A DNA stretch of 64,000 nt from Streptomyces sp. P9-A2. Its GTDB lineage: Bacteria; Actinomycetota; Actinomycetes; Streptomycetales; Streptomycetaceae. The stretch lies in assembly GCF_036634175.1 (NCBI RefSeq), contig NZ_JAZIFX010000001.1, positions 1,674,001 through 1,738,000 on the forward strand, given 5' to 3'. Both the position numbers and the translations under genes were made by a program. Below the pieces are notes generated by a model. It did no database searches and was not told where the DNA came from. It worked only from the letters and a program-made list of their open reading frames with translations. Of the stretch, positions 33,184 to 42,001 are shown in pieces (the first letter of the stretch is position 1; every line of letters begins with the position of its first letter).

Positions 33184-33294
33184 GGCCCTCGGCGCGGGCG
33201 TTGGGCCGCGTCTTCTCGATGTCGTCGACGGCGGCGACGACGACGGGGCCCAACGAGGCCCGGGCGACGTTCGTGAGGAAGCCGAACACGCCCT
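33184..33294 (-). pseudogene. Fragment of dapD (about 37 codons)
   Basis: Read leftward, the segment encodes E-G-V-F-G-F-L-T-N-V-A-R-A-S-L-G-P then VDDIEKTRPNARAEGP, which aligns with [17 protein letters not shown] and [16 protein letters not shown] of the intact dapD at 36686-37675. The DNA is closely similar, with a 9-bp in-frame insertion. It has no start or function of its own and lies just after the ECF41 stop: a relic of dapD or a paralogue. Confidence 0.8.
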
Positions 33295-33360
33295 CCGGTC
33301 GGGACAGTCACCGCCGCCGCGCTCCTCGTCCGGTTCCGACCGTGCCGGTGGGGGCATGGC

Positions 33361-33645
33361 CTACGGGGCCTCGACGTCAAAGATCCGGTACTTGCCCACC
33401 TCGGCGTCGCGGATCTGAGCCACCTGTTCGGATTCCGGGCCCGCGCCACGGAAGCGTGCGAGATCCTCATCGGTCTTCCAACGCTCGTAGACGTTGATCC
33501 GGTCCGGCTCGATCGAGTCGGCCGACAGAGCGAAATCAAGGCATCCGACGGCAGCCCGGGCCTGCTCGACGATGCTCGAGCATCCGGTCAGATAGGCGCT
33601 GCGGTCAGCAGCGTCCACCCACAACTTTCCGGCAATGATGATCAT
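33361..33645 (-). CDS. Antibiotic-biosynthesis-monooxygenase (ABM) domain protein
   Basis: 94-residue single ABM-like ferredoxin fold: MIIIAGKLWVDAADRSAYL, VEQARAAVGCLDFALSADS, DRINVYERWKTDEDLARF, and a C-terminal VGKYRIFDVEAP strand. Such small dimers are quinone/haem-type monooxygenases or sensors. GAGGAG precedes the ATG. A stand-alone leftward gene. Confidence 0.82.
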   Translation of the reverse strand: MIIIAGKLWVDAADRSAYLTGCSSIVEQARAAVGCLDFALSADSIEPDRINVYERWKTDEDLARFRGAGPESEQVAQIRDAEVGKYRIFDVEAP

Positions 33646-33973
33646 GGTACTCCTCGCATATCGACTACTCGCCTGACGGTGATGTGCGGTGTGACCACCT
33701 ATCGGCATGGCCACCGCGGGGACAGACCGCGGCCGCGTACCGGATTCATCGGTCACCCGCACCACGATGAGCGGACATCACCGTGGCACGAGACACCGGA
33801 TCGAAGAGACGGGTTCCAAGGGTCTGTCATACGGATCATCATTCCGGCGTCTCGGGGTCCAACACCCGTATCTGCCGCCCGGTCGTGTACCTGGCGCCCA
33901 CCGCAAGCGGGACCGAGGCCACCGCGAGAGCCATTCTTCTTCCGAGTCTCGCGGTCGAGACGGGCAGCCGGGG
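33646..33973. other. 328-bp gap, no gene recognised
   Basis: Upstream region of the ABM gene and downstream region of the TetR gene. Frames have poor coding bias. A GGGTCTGTCATACGGATCATC-type stretch near 33830 is reminiscent of an IS end, but no partner was found. Confidence 0.4.
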
Positions 33974-34690
33974 TCAGTCGGTGGCGAGGCCGTCGATCAG
34001 GCGGTTGAGGAACCGGGCGAAGGTGGCTTCGGGGGCGAGTGGGCGTCCGGGGGTGGAAAGGGCTTCGGCGAGTTCCGGGTGGTGGCCGTCCGCGGCGACG
34101 GCGGCGAGGTAGCGGGCCTCGGCCGCTGCTCGGTCGGGTGACCGCGAGGCTGCGGCCTGCGCGATCTCGTGAGCGGCGTGCCCGGCCACGAATGCCGTGA
34201 GTTGGGCGAAGATCTCCAGCTTCGCCGCACCGTCCAGTCCGGTGGGCCGCAGGGCGGTGAGCGCGCGTTCCATGAAGGCCAGGGTGTTGGGTCCGGGGAC
34301 GCGGTGGGTGGACAGGGCGGCGGGCAGCCAGGGGTGTCGCAGCATCAGGGCGCGCTGGAGGTGGGCGACGGCCTTCAGGTCGGCGCGCCAGTCGCCGGTG
34401 AGCGTGTCCATGACCGGCAGTTCGCCGCTGACGTGGTCGACCATCAGGTTCAGCAGCGTCTCCTTGTCGGGGGCGTAGCTGTAGAGCGACATGACGCCGG
34501 CTCCGACCTGTGCGGCGACTTTTCGCATGGTGACCGCTCCGAGCCCCTCCGCGTCCGCCAGGGCGACGGCCACCACGGTGATCGCTTCCCGACTGTAGGC
34601 CGGCTTGCGGCCCCTGCGGGGCTGGGCGGAGCTGAGCCAGAGCTGCTGAGGGTCGACGCCCGGAGCGTCGGCCCCTCCGTCATGGGGCAT
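33974..34690 (-). CDS. TetR/AcrR-family regulator
   Basis: 238 residues. HTH: REAITVVAVALADAEGLGAVTMRKVAAQVGAGVMSLYSYAPDKETLLNLMVDHV (about 35-88). The C-terminal ligand domain is of the TetR_C_1 type, with a HPWLPAALSTHRVPGPN loop. Divergent from a CocE-type hydrolase across a 95-bp gap that contains a 35-bp palindrome overlapping the hydrolase ribosome site; repression of the hydrolase by this protein is the obvious model. Confidence 0.88.
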   Translation of the reverse strand: MPHDGGADAPGVDPQQLWLSSAQPRRGRKPAYSREAITVVAVALADAEGLGAVTMRKVAAQVGAGVMSLYSYAPDKETLLNLMVDHVSGELPVMDTLTGDWRADLKAVAHLQRALMLRHPWLPAALSTHRVPGPNTLAFMERALTALRPTGLDGAAKLEIFAQLTAFVAGHAAHEIAQAAASRSPDRAAAEARYLAAVAADGHHPELAEALSTPGRPLAPEATFARFLNRLIDGLATD

Positions 34691-34743
34691 GTTCCACGCT
34701 CCCTTCCTTGCTCACGGCCGCCTTTGCGTGCCTCAGTCAAACA

Positions 34744-34778
34744 TCCTCTATTCTCGTACAGCGTACGAGAATAGAGGA
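34744..34778. promoter_or_regulatory. 35-bp perfect palindrome, TetR operator
   Basis: TCCTCTATTCTCGTAC (34744-34759), AGC, and its exact complement (34763-34778). It abuts and overlaps the GAGGAGG ribosome site of the hydrolase, so binding could block transcription from both divergent promoters. It contains TACGAGA/TCTCGTA half-sites like other TetR boxes. Confidence 0.82.
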
Positions 34779-34785
34779 GGGGACG

Positions 34786-36495
34786 ATGACAGAACGCACG
34801 CACGGTCCTGTGTCGAGGTTGACCTGGGCTCGGTCTCCCGGGAAACCTCCACTGGTTTCACGGATGATGAGGGCGACGTGGCGACACCTCCCGGCGAAAC
34901 TGCACGATGTCGGGTGGGAGCCGGGGCTGGTGGTGCCGGCCGCCGACGGCAGCCCGCTGATCACGGACCACTACTTCCCGCGCGCCGAGGGCGACTTCCC
35001 CACGCTCCTGGTGCGCTCGCCGTACGGCAGGGGCCTGCCGTGGTCCCCCATGTACGGCCTGCTCTTCGCCGAACAGGGCTTTCACGTGGTCCTGCAGAGC
35101 TGTCGCGGAACCGGCGGTTCGGGAGGCGCGTTCGACCTGTGGCGCAACGAGGCCGCCGACGGCCGGGCCACGGTGTCCTGGCTGCGCGACCAGCCCTGGT
35201 TCAACGGAACACTGGGGACCGTCGGCCCCAGTTACCTGGGCTACGTGCAATGGGCCCTTGCCCTGGACCCGCCGCCGGAACTGAAGGCCATGGTGGTGCA
35301 GGTGGGCCTGCACGACCCCTACGCCCTGTTCCACACACACGGTGCGCTGCGCCTGGAGAACGCCCTCGCCGTCGGGGTGGGCATGACTTACCAGCACCAG
35401 GGCATGGCACCGTTCCTGAGGGCGGCCCTGCGCCTGCGGCACCACCTGCGTGATGTCACCACCACGCGGCCCCTGCGCGGGGCGTACGTGCCGGCACTCG
35501 GAGGCGAAGTGCCCTGGCTGGACGACGTCATGACGCACCCGGACGCCGAGGACACGTACTGGCGCGGCGCGTCGCTGGCCCAGGTGGCGGAGCGGCTCAG
35601 CGTGCCCACGAGTCTGATCACCGGATGGCACGACGTGCTGGCCGACCAGACCTTCGAGCAGTACGACCGGCTGCGTCGGGCCGGCTGCGAGGCCGCCCTG
35701 CTCGTCGGACCCTGGACCCACACCTCCGCCCTGCAACAGGGATGGCCCGAGGTGTTCGCCGAGAGCCTCGCCTGGCTGCGCGCCCACCTGTGCGCCGACC
35801 CCTCCGGCCTGCGTCCCACCGCAGTGCGCGTGCACATCGGCGGCGAAAACACCTGGCGGGACCTCGACGACTGGCCTCCGGCCACGGTCGGCGGCCAGTG
35901 GTTTCCCACCGCGCAGGGGCATCTCACCCGGCAGGATCCCACGGACTCCACGCCACTTGCGTCCTTCCACTACGACCCGGGCGACCCCACCCCGTCCCTG
36001 GGCGGCCCTCTGCTCTCCCGTACCGCCGGCCCTCGCGACAACGGCGTCCTGGAGGCCCGGGACGACGTGCTGACATTCACCGGCCCCCCGCTGACCGCGC
36101 CCCTGGACGTCCTCGGGCCGGTCTCCGCGCGGTTGAGCATCTCAACGGACACCGGTCATGCCGACGTCTTCACCCGCCTGTGCGACGTGGACGCGCAGGG
36201 CCGTTCCGTCAACATCTGCGACGGGCTGATCCGGCTGCGGACGACCGGGCGGGAGCCGTCGCGGATCACCGTGCCGATGAGTTCCGCCGCCCACCGCTTC
36301 GCCGTCGGTCACCGCATACGCTGGCAGATCAGCGGGGGCGCCCATCCCCGCTATGCCAGCAGTTCCGGCAACGGGGAGTCTCCGGTGGACGCCGCCACCT
36401 TCACCCCGGTGCACATCACGCTCCACGCGGACTCGGCGCTGATGCTTGGGGTGCGGGCCCACGGTTCCCGGCTCAGCCCTGCGGAGAACGGCTGA
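34786..36495 (+). CDS. CocE/NonD-family alpha/beta hydrolase
   Basis: 569 residues. N-terminal alpha/beta hydrolase (X-Pro dipeptidyl-peptidase S15 fold): nucleophile Ser149 in GPSYLGYVQW, Asp283 in ITGWHD, and His312 in GPWTHTS. An oxyanion-type SPYGRG loop lies near 78-83 and a helical cap between. A C-terminal jelly-roll (from about 400, LTFTGPPLTAPLDVLGPVSARLSIS) completes the family. No signal peptide. Members cleave esters, amides or acylated antibiotics. ATG at 34786 with GAGGAGGGGACG. Likely repressed by the divergent TetR protein. Confidence 0.85.
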   Translation: MTERTHGPVSRLTWARSPGKPPLVSRMMRATWRHLPAKLHDVGWEPGLVVPAADGSPLITDHYFPRAEGDFPTLLVRSPYGRGLPWSPMYGLLFAEQGFHVVLQSCRGTGGSGGAFDLWRNEAADGRATVSWLRDQPWFNGTLGTVGPSYLGYVQWALALDPPPELKAMVVQVGLHDPYALFHTHGALRLENALAVGVGMTYQHQGMAPFLRAALRLRHHLRDVTTTRPLRGAYVPALGGEVPWLDDVMTHPDAEDTYWRGASLAQVAERLSVPTSLITGWHDVLADQTFEQYDRLRRAGCEAALLVGPWTHTSALQQGWPEVFAESLAWLRAHLCADPSGLRPTAVRVHIGGENTWRDLDDWPPATVGGQWFPTAQGHLTRQDPTDSTPLASFHYDPGDPTPSLGGPLLSRTAGPRDNGVLEARDDVLTFTGPPLTAPLDVLGPVSARLSISTDTGHADVFTRLCDVDAQGRSVNICDGLIRLRTTGREPSRITVPMSSAAHRFAVGHRIRWQISGGAHPRYASSSGNGESPVDAATFTPVHITLHADSALMLGVRAHGSRLSPAENG

Positions 36496-36554
36496 CGCGC
36501 CGGACCCGGTGGCCCGGCTCAATGGCCGGAAGAGCCGGATTCGGTGCTCACGCG

Positions 36555-36598
36555 CGAGCGCCCTCCCGGGCCGTTCCGGGGCCGTGGGAGGGCGCTCG
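36555..36598. terminator. Convergent-gene terminator
   Basis: CGAGCGCCCTCCC (36555-36567) pairs perfectly with 36586-36598, loop 18 nt. It lies between the CocE-type gene and leftward dapD. Confidence 0.75.
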
Positions 36599-36685
36599 AA
36601 GATGACCGACGCCGACCGTCACCGACAGCTCGGCAGCAGGTCGGAACAGGTCGGCCGGGCGGCCGTGGGTCACGGCCGCCGATGG

Positions 36686-37675
36686 TCAGTTGTGGCTGTG
36701 CAGTACGTCGTTCAGGCCGCCCCAGACCGCGTTGTTCGGGCGGGCCTCGACCGCGCCGCTGATCGAGTTGCGGCGGAAGAGGATGTTCGAGGCGCCGGAC
36801 AGTGCGCGGGCCTTGACGACCTCGCCGTCGGGCATGGTCACGCGGGTGCCGGCGGTGACGTAGAGGCCGGCCTCGACGACGCACTCGTCGCCGAGCGGGA
36901 TGCCGACGCCCGCCTCGGCGCCGATCAGGCAGCGCTCGCCGATGGAGATGATCACGCTGCCGCCGCCGGAGAGCGTGCCCATGGTGGACGCGCCGCCGCC
37001 GATGTCCGAGCCGTCGCCGACGACGACGCCCGCGGAGATGCGGCCCTCGACCATGGAGGTGCCCAGGGTGCCCGCGTTGAAGTTGACGAAGCCCGCGTGC
37101 ATGACCGTGGTGCCCGCGGCGAGGTGGGCGCCCAGGCGGACCCGGTCCGCGTCGGCGACGCGGACGCCCTTGGGGACGACGTAGTCCGTCATGCGGGGGA
37201 ACTTGTCGACGGACGTGACGGCCAGGTGCAGGCCCTCGGCGCGGGCGTTGAGCCGCGCCTTCTCGACGTCGTCGACGGCGACGGGGCCGAGCGAGGTCCA
37301 GGCGACGTTCGCGAGGAAGCCGAACATGCCCTCCAGGTTCTGGCCGTGCGGCTTGACCAGACGGTGGGAGAGCAGGTGGAGACGGAGGTAGACGTCGTGC
37401 GCGTCGGTCGGCTTCTCGTCGAGCGAGGAGATGACCGTGCGGACCGCGACCACTTCGACGCCCCGGCGCGTGTCCGGTCCGATCGCCGCGGTCGCGCCGG
37501 CGCCGAGGAGTTCGGCGGCCTGCTCGGCGGAGAGCCGCTCGGTGCCGGACGGGCCGGGCGCGGCGGAGAGTTCGGGGGCGGGGAACCAGGTGTCGAGGAC
37601 GGTTCCGTCGGCGGTGAGGGTGGCGAGGCCGGCGGCCACTGCGCCGGTGGGGCTCTGAGCAGTCGAGTCGGTCAT
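36686..37675 (-). CDS. dapD: 2,3,4,5-tetrahydropyridine-2,6-dicarboxylate N-succinyltransferase
   Basis: 329 residues, the long actinobacterial DapD. It transfers succinyl from succinyl-CoA in the DAP/lysine pathway, which supplies LL-DAP for the Streptomyces wall. The left-handed beta-helix hexapeptide region runs about 170-290 ([66 protein letters not shown]). The N-terminal domain includes [34 protein letters not shown] in two parts, the piece duplicated as a relic at 33.2 kb. Confidence 0.93.
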   Translation of the reverse strand: MTDSTAQSPTGAVAAGLATLTADGTVLDTWFPAPELSAAPGPSGTERLSAEQAAELLGAGATAAIGPDTRRGVEVVAVRTVISSLDEKPTDAHDVYLRLHLLSHRLVKPHGQNLEGMFGFLANVAWTSLGPVAVDDVEKARLNARAEGLHLAVTSVDKFPRMTDYVVPKGVRVADADRVRLGAHLAAGTTVMHAGFVNFNAGTLGTSMVEGRISAGVVVGDGSDIGGGASTMGTLSGGGSVIISIGERCLIGAEAGVGIPLGDECVVEAGLYVTAGTRVTMPDGEVVKARALSGASNILFRRNSISGAVEARPNNAVWGGLNDVLHSHN

Positions 37676-37772
37676 GAGGGAAACCTAACCGGCTCCGGCC
37701 CGTCGATGCGAACCGGCACCGCGCCGTCTCAGGTGCCGGGCGGGCCGTTCCGGAAGCGGAGACGGGCCCAGG

Positions 37773-38348
37773 TCACAGCGGTGCGCCGACGCCCTCTCCG
37801 TCCCGGGGCAGGATCCGCCCCAGCATCTCCCGCGCGTACTCCTCGTCGTACGGCGTGCCGGTCAGCAGTGCCTGGAGGCAGATGCCGTCCATCAGCGCGA
37901 CCAGGGCGCGGGCGGTGACCGGGTCGGTGCGGCGGGACAGGAGTTCGGTGACGTCCTCGCACCACTCGGCGGCGACGGGGCGCAGGGCGGGGCGGCGCAG
38001 GGCCGCCAGGTAGAGCTCGTACTCCAGCTCGACGCCGGTGCGCTCGCCGTCGGCGGGCCCCAGCCACTCGCCGAGGAGTCCGGCGAGTTCGGTCGCCAGG
38101 TCGGTGCGCGGGTCCTCCAGGCCGCCGTGCGAGGCGACGGCCCTGGCGAACCCCTCGTTGGCCTGGCGCAGGGCGGCGACCAGCAGCTCGTCCAGGGTCT
38201 TGAAGTGGTACGTCGTGGAGCCGAGCGGCACATCGGCCTCGGCGGCGACGCTGCGGTGGCTGAGTCCCGCGATGCCGCTCCTGCCGACGACGCGGATCGC
38301 GGCTTCGATGATCCGCCGGCGCCGCTCGGGGTCGTACCGGCGGGCCAT
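37773..38348 (-). CDS. TetR-family regulator of the SMR efflux gene
   Basis: 191 residues. HTH: RRRRIIEAAIRVVGRSGIAGLSHRSVAAEADVPLGSTTYHFKTLDELLVAAL, ligand domain after. The start codon overlaps the SMR gene stop by one base (TGATG), so the pump and its regulator form one leftward operon. Repeats before the SMR gene are probable operators. Confidence 0.88.
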   Translation of the reverse strand: MARRYDPERRRRIIEAAIRVVGRSGIAGLSHRSVAAEADVPLGSTTYHFKTLDELLVAALRQANEGFARAVASHGGLEDPRTDLATELAGLLGEWLGPADGERTGVELEYELYLAALRRPALRPVAAEWCEDVTELLSRRTDPVTARALVALMDGICLQALLTGTPYDEEYAREMLGRILPRDGEGVGAPL

Positions 38349-38668
38349 CAGTGCGCGCCGCCGAGGTTGAGCACGACCACGCCCACGATGATCAGCGCGA
38401 TGCCGGTGGCCTTGGCCGCGGTGAGCCCCTCCCCCATGAACATGATGCCGATGGCGGCGATGGCGGCGGTGCCCACCCCGGCCCAGATGGCGTACGCGGT
38501 GCCGATGGAGAGGGTGCGCAGCGTCTGGGCGAGCAGGCCGAAGGAGACCACGTAGCCCAGCAGGGTCAGCAGCGAGGGCCAGAGCTTGCTGAAGCCGTCG
38601 CTGTACTTCATGGCGGTGGTGGCGCCCACCTCCGCGGCGATGGCCCCGGCGAGCAGAAGATATCCCAT
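38348..38668 (-). CDS. Small multidrug resistance (SMR) transporter
   Basis: 106 residues, four transmembrane helices. The proton/drug-binding Glu is in AGAIAAEVGATTAMKYSDGF (Glu13), and the WAGVGTAAIAAIGIMFMGE segment in helices 3-4 is typical. EmrE-type subunits act as dimers exchanging protons for cationic drugs, here probably as a homodimer because only one SMR gene is present. Co-operonic with a TetR regulator. Confidence 0.9.
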   Translation of the reverse strand: MGYLLLAGAIAAEVGATTAMKYSDGFSKLWPSLLTLLGYVVSFGLLAQTLRTLSIGTAYAIWAGVGTAAIAAIGIMFMGEGLTAAKATGIALIIVGVVVLNLGGAH

Positions 38669-38701
38669 GCGGACGAGCGTACACAGCGATGCGTACGGCT
38701 G

Positions 38702-38730
38702 TACACAACACGGCTTTACACAACACGGCT
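38702..38730. repeat. Two 14-bp direct repeats, candidate TetR operator
   Basis: TACACAACACGGCT at 38702-38715 and 38717-38730 (15-bp period), with further TGTAC-type elements toward the SMR start (38671-38701). Placement in the promoter region of the SMR-TetR operon suggests regulator binding. Confidence 0.6.
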
Positions 38731-38760
38731 GCGCATAACGACGCGGGTCCCGGACACGAC

Positions 38761-38813
38761 CATGGCCCCCGGCATCCGTGAATCCACTGGATTCACGGAT
38801 GCCGGGGGCCATG
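38761..38813. terminator. 26-bp perfect inverted repeat, suf operon terminator
   Basis: 38761-38786 is exactly complementary to 38788-38813 around a single C. It starts 22 bp after the last suf gene (stop at 38836, leftward) and precedes the SMR promoter. Exceptional length for a terminator; it also insulates the next operon. Confidence 0.85.
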
Positions 38814-38835
38814 TGGCAACCCCGGGACCGGCGTC

Positions 38836-39168
38836 TCAGACGTTGAAGCCGAGTGCCCTCAGCTGGTCGCGGCCGTCGTCGGTGATCTTGTCGGGGCCCC
38901 ACGGCGGCATCCACACCCAGTTGATGCGCAGCTCGCTGACCAGGCCGTCCGTGGCGGACTTGGCCTGGTCCTCGATGACGTCGGTCAGCGGACAGGCCGC
39001 GGACGTCAGGGTCATGTCGATGGTCGCCACGTTGGTGTCGTCGACGTGGACGCCGTAGATCAGGCCGAGGTTGACGACGTCGATGCCCAGTTCGGGGTCG
39101 ACGACGTCCAGCAGGGCCTCACGGACTTCTTCCTCCGAGGCCGGCTTCATCTCCACGGTCTCGCTCAT
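38836..39168 (-). CDS. SufT/PaaD-like Fe-S maturation protein (MIP18 family)
   Basis: 110 residues: EEEVREALLDVVDPELGIDVVNLGLIYGVHVDD, then LTSAACPLTDVIEDQ with the DUF59 conserved Cys, and VWMPPWGPDKITDDGRDQLRALGF at the end. It assists Fe-S cluster maturation or transfer. AAGGA precedes the ATG; overlaps sufU by 4 bp; last gene of the suf operon. Confidence 0.9.
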   Translation of the reverse strand: MSETVEMKPASEEEVREALLDVVDPELGIDVVNLGLIYGVHVDDTNVATIDMTLTSAACPLTDVIEDQAKSATDGLVSELRINWVWMPPWGPDKITDDGRDQLRALGFNV

Positions 39169-39629
39169 ACCGTTGTCCTTTCGGCGTCGGGGCCCAGGGC
39201 CTGGGCTGTCGCGTCCTTCCACGCCATCCAGCTGAGGAGGGCGCACTTGACGCGGGCGGGGTACTTGGACACCCCGGCGAACGCGACCGCGTCCTCCAGG
39301 ATCTCCTCCATCGCGTCGTCCGGCTCGACCTTGCCCTTGGACTGCATGAGCTCCAGGAAGGCCTCCTGGATCCGCTGCGCCGTGGCGAGGTCCTTGCCGA
39401 CCAGCAGGTCGTTCAGCACGGAGGCCGAGGCCTGGCTGATGGAGCAGCCCTGCCCCTCGTACGAGACGTCACTGATCGTCGTGCCGTCGTACTTCACCCG
39501 CAGTGTGATCTCGTCGCCGCACGTCGGGTTGACGTGGTGCACCTCGGCATCGCCGTCCCGCAAGCCCCGCCCGTGCGGGTTCTTGTAGTGGTCCAGGATG
39601 ACTTCCTGGTACATCGAATCAAGCTTCAC
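39165..39629 (-). CDS. sufU: SufU, zinc-dependent sulfurtransferase of the SUF system
   Basis: 154 residues. Zinc/sulfur ligands: Cys37 and Asp39 in NPTCGDE, Cys62 in GQGCSIS, Cys129 in VKCALLSW. SufU accepts persulfide sulfur from SufS. The GCSISQASAS motif and the insert of about 20 residues before the last Cys mark SufU rather than IscU. Lies 14 bp after sufS. Confidence 0.93.
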   Translation of the reverse strand: MKLDSMYQEVILDHYKNPHGRGLRDGDAEVHHVNPTCGDEITLRVKYDGTTISDVSYEGQGCSISQASASVLNDLLVGKDLATAQRIQEAFLELMQSKGKVEPDDAMEEILEDAVAFAGVSKYPARVKCALLSWMAWKDATAQALGPDAERTTV

Positions 39630-39643
39630 GCGCAGCCAGCCCC

Positions 39644-40915
39644 TCAGCCGAAGAAGTTCCGTACGTGCTCCAGTCCGTCGACCAGAGCATCGATCTCGGC
39701 CGGCGTGGAGTACAGATAGAACGACGCTCGCGTGGTCGCGGGAATTCCGTACCGCAGGCAGACCGGCCGCGCGCAGTGGTGGCCGACCCGGACCGCGATG
39801 CCCTGCTCGTCGAGGACCTGGCCCACGTCGTGCGGGTGGATGTCGCCCAGCGTGAACGAGATCGCGGCGCCGCGGTCCTCGGCCGTGTCGGGGCCGATGA
39901 TGCGCAGGTCCGGGACCTCGGTCAGCCGCTTGACCGCGTACTCGGTGAGCGCGTGCTCATGGGCGAGGATCCTGTCCATGCCGATCGCGCTCAGGTAGTC
40001 GATCGCGGCACCGAGACCGACCGCCTGGGCGACCGGCGGAGTGCCCGCCTCGAACTTGTGGGGCGCGGGGGCGTAGGTCGACGAGTGCATCGACACCGTC
40101 TCGATCATCTCGCCGCCGCCGAGGAACGGCGGGAGGTCCTCGAGCAGTTCCTGGCGGCCCCACAGGACGCCGATGCCGGTCGGGCCGCACATCTTGTGGC
40201 CGGTGAAGGCCACGAAGTCGGCCTGGAGGGCCTGCACGTCCACCGGCATGTGCGGGGCGGCCTGGGAGGCGTCGATGCACACCAGTGCGCCGACCTCCTG
40301 GGCGCGGCGCACGATCGCCTCGACCGGGTTGATGGTGCCCAGGATGTTGGACACCAGCACGAAGGAGACGATCTTCGTCTTCTCGGTGATGACCTCGTCG
40401 ATGTTGGACAGGTCGAGGCGGCCGTCGTCGGTGAGGCCGAACCACTTCAGCTTCGCGCCGGTGCGCTGCGCGAGCAGCTGCCACGGCACGATGTTGGAGT
40501 GGTGCTCCATCTCCGTGATGACGATCTCGGTCTCGTGGTCCACCCGGTAGGGCTCGTCGGCCCAGCCCAGCATGTTCGCCACGAGGTTGAGCGACTCCGA
40601 GGCGTTCTTGGTGAAGATCACCTCGTTGCGGGAGGGCGCGTTGATGAACTCCGCGACCTTGTCGCGCGCGCCCTCGTACAGTGCCGTGGCCTCCTCGGCG
40701 AGCACATGCACACCGCGGTGGACGTTGGCGTTGTAGCGCTCGTAGTACTCACTGAGTGCGTCCAGTACCTGACGCGGCTTCTGGCTGGTCGCCGCGTTGT
40801 CCAGGTAGACGAGCTTGCGGCCGTCGTGGACCTCGCGGTCCAGGATGGGGAAGTCGCCTCGGATGGCCTCGTCAAGGAGCCTGGGCTCGGTGAGGAGGCC
40901 CGGCAGCTGTGTCAC
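39644..40915 (-). CDS. sufS: Cysteine desulfurase SufS
   Basis: 423-residue class-V PLP enzyme. PLP Lys241 in FTGHKMCGPTG, His in EMEHHSNIVPW, and catalytic Cys381 in VGHHCARPVC. It removes sulfur from cysteine and passes it to SufU. GTG start overlapping the sufC stop by 4 bp. Confidence 0.95.
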   Translation of the reverse strand: MTQLPGLLTEPRLLDEAIRGDFPILDREVHDGRKLVYLDNAATSQKPRQVLDALSEYYERYNANVHRGVHVLAEEATALYEGARDKVAEFINAPSRNEVIFTKNASESLNLVANMLGWADEPYRVDHETEIVITEMEHHSNIVPWQLLAQRTGAKLKWFGLTDDGRLDLSNIDEVITEKTKIVSFVLVSNILGTINPVEAIVRRAQEVGALVCIDASQAAPHMPVDVQALQADFVAFTGHKMCGPTGIGVLWGRQELLEDLPPFLGGGEMIETVSMHSSTYAPAPHKFEAGTPPVAQAVGLGAAIDYLSAIGMDRILAHEHALTEYAVKRLTEVPDLRIIGPDTAEDRGAAISFTLGDIHPHDVGQVLDEQGIAVRVGHHCARPVCLRYGIPATTRASFYLYSTPAEIDALVDGLEHVRNFFG

Positions 40916-41676
40916 GCTGATGTCCCACCCTTCGCGTATGCCTCGTAGCCCTCGTTCTCCAGCTTGTCCGCGAGCTCGGCGCCGCCGGACTCGGCGATCC
41001 GCCCGTCGGCGAACACGTGGACGTAGTCGGGCTTGATGTAGCGCAGGATGCGCGTGTAGTGCGTGATCAGCAGGGTGCCGACCTCGCCGGACTCGCGGAC
41101 GCGGTTGACGCCCTCGGAGACGACGCGCAGGGCGTCGACGTCCAGGCCGGAGTCGGTCTCGTCGAGGATGGCGACCTTCGGCTTGAGCAGCTCCAGCTGG
41201 AGGATCTCGTGGCGCTTCTTCTCACCGCCGGAGAAGCCCTCGTTGACGTTGCGCTCGGCGAAGGCGGGGTCCATGTGGAGGCGCTCCATGGTCTCCTTGA
41301 CCTCCTTCACCCAGTGGCGCAGCTTGGGGGCCTCACCGCGGATGGCGGTGGCGGAGGTGCGCAGGAAGTTGGAGACGGAGACGCCGGGGACCTCGACCGG
41401 GTACTGCATGGCGAGGAACAGGCCGGCGCGGGCGCGCTCGTCGACGGACATCTCCAGGACGTCCTCGCCGTCGAGGGTGACGGTGCCGCCGGACACGGTG
41501 TACTTGGGGTGACCGGCCAGGGCGTAGGCGAGGGTCGACTTGCCGGAGCCGTTGGGGCCCATGATGGCGTGCGTCTCGCCCTGCTTCACGGTGAGGTCGA
41601 CGCCCTTGAGGATCTCCTTCGTGGCGTTGTCGGCCTCGACGGTGACGTGCAGGTCTCGGATTTCAAGCGTTGCCAT
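40912..41676 (-). CDS. sufC: Fe-S assembly ATPase SufC
   Basis: 254-residue ABC-type ATPase. Walker A GPNGSGKS (40-47), Q-loop AMQYPVEVPGVSVSNFLR, signature FSGGEKKRHEILQ, Walker B VAILDETDSGLD. Soluble partner of the SufBD scaffold. Confidence 0.95.
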   Translation of the reverse strand: MATLEIRDLHVTVEADNATKEILKGVDLTVKQGETHAIMGPNGSGKSTLAYALAGHPKYTVSGGTVTLDGEDVLEMSVDERARAGLFLAMQYPVEVPGVSVSNFLRTSATAIRGEAPKLRHWVKEVKETMERLHMDPAFAERNVNEGFSGGEKKRHEILQLELLKPKVAILDETDSGLDVDALRVVSEGVNRVRESGEVGTLLITHYTRILRYIKPDYVHVFADGRIAESGGAELADKLENEGYEAYAKGGTSA

Positions 41677-41683
41677 GGGTGCC

Positions 41684-42001
41684 TCAGGACTCCTGGGAGA
41701 GGGAGACGAGCACGTCGTCCCCTTCGATCTTTACGGGGTATACGGGAACGGGGCGCGTGGCCGGAAGACTGTCGGGCTTGCCCGAGCGGAGGTCGAAGCG
41801 CGAGCCGTGCAGCCAGCACTCGATGTGGCAGTCGTCGACCTCGCCCTCCGAGAGGGAGACGTTCGCGTGCGAACAGATGTCGTTGATCGCGAACACCTCG
41901 CCCCCGGTGTGTACGAGGGAGACCGGCGTGCCGTCGAGTTCCACCCTCTTGGGGGTGTCCTCCTCCAGCTCGCTCAGCCCGCAGACGCGTTGGAAGGTCA
42001 T
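41684..42001 (-). CDS. Rieske-type [2Fe-2S] ferredoxin of the suf operon
   Basis: 105 residues. Cluster ligands Cys43 and His45 in CSHANVSL, Cys62 and His65 in CWLHGSRFD. Resembles non-haem dioxygenase ferredoxin components (HcaC-like). Position inside the suf operon, between sufD and sufC with a 4-bp overlap to sufD, points to a role in electron supply for Fe-S assembly, as in other actinobacteria; unproven. Confidence 0.9.
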   Translation of the reverse strand: MTFQRVCGLSELEEDTPKRVELDGTPVSLVHTGGEVFAINDICSHANVSLSEGEVDDCHIECWLHGSRFDLRSGKPDSLPATRPVPVYPVKIEGDDVLVSLSQES

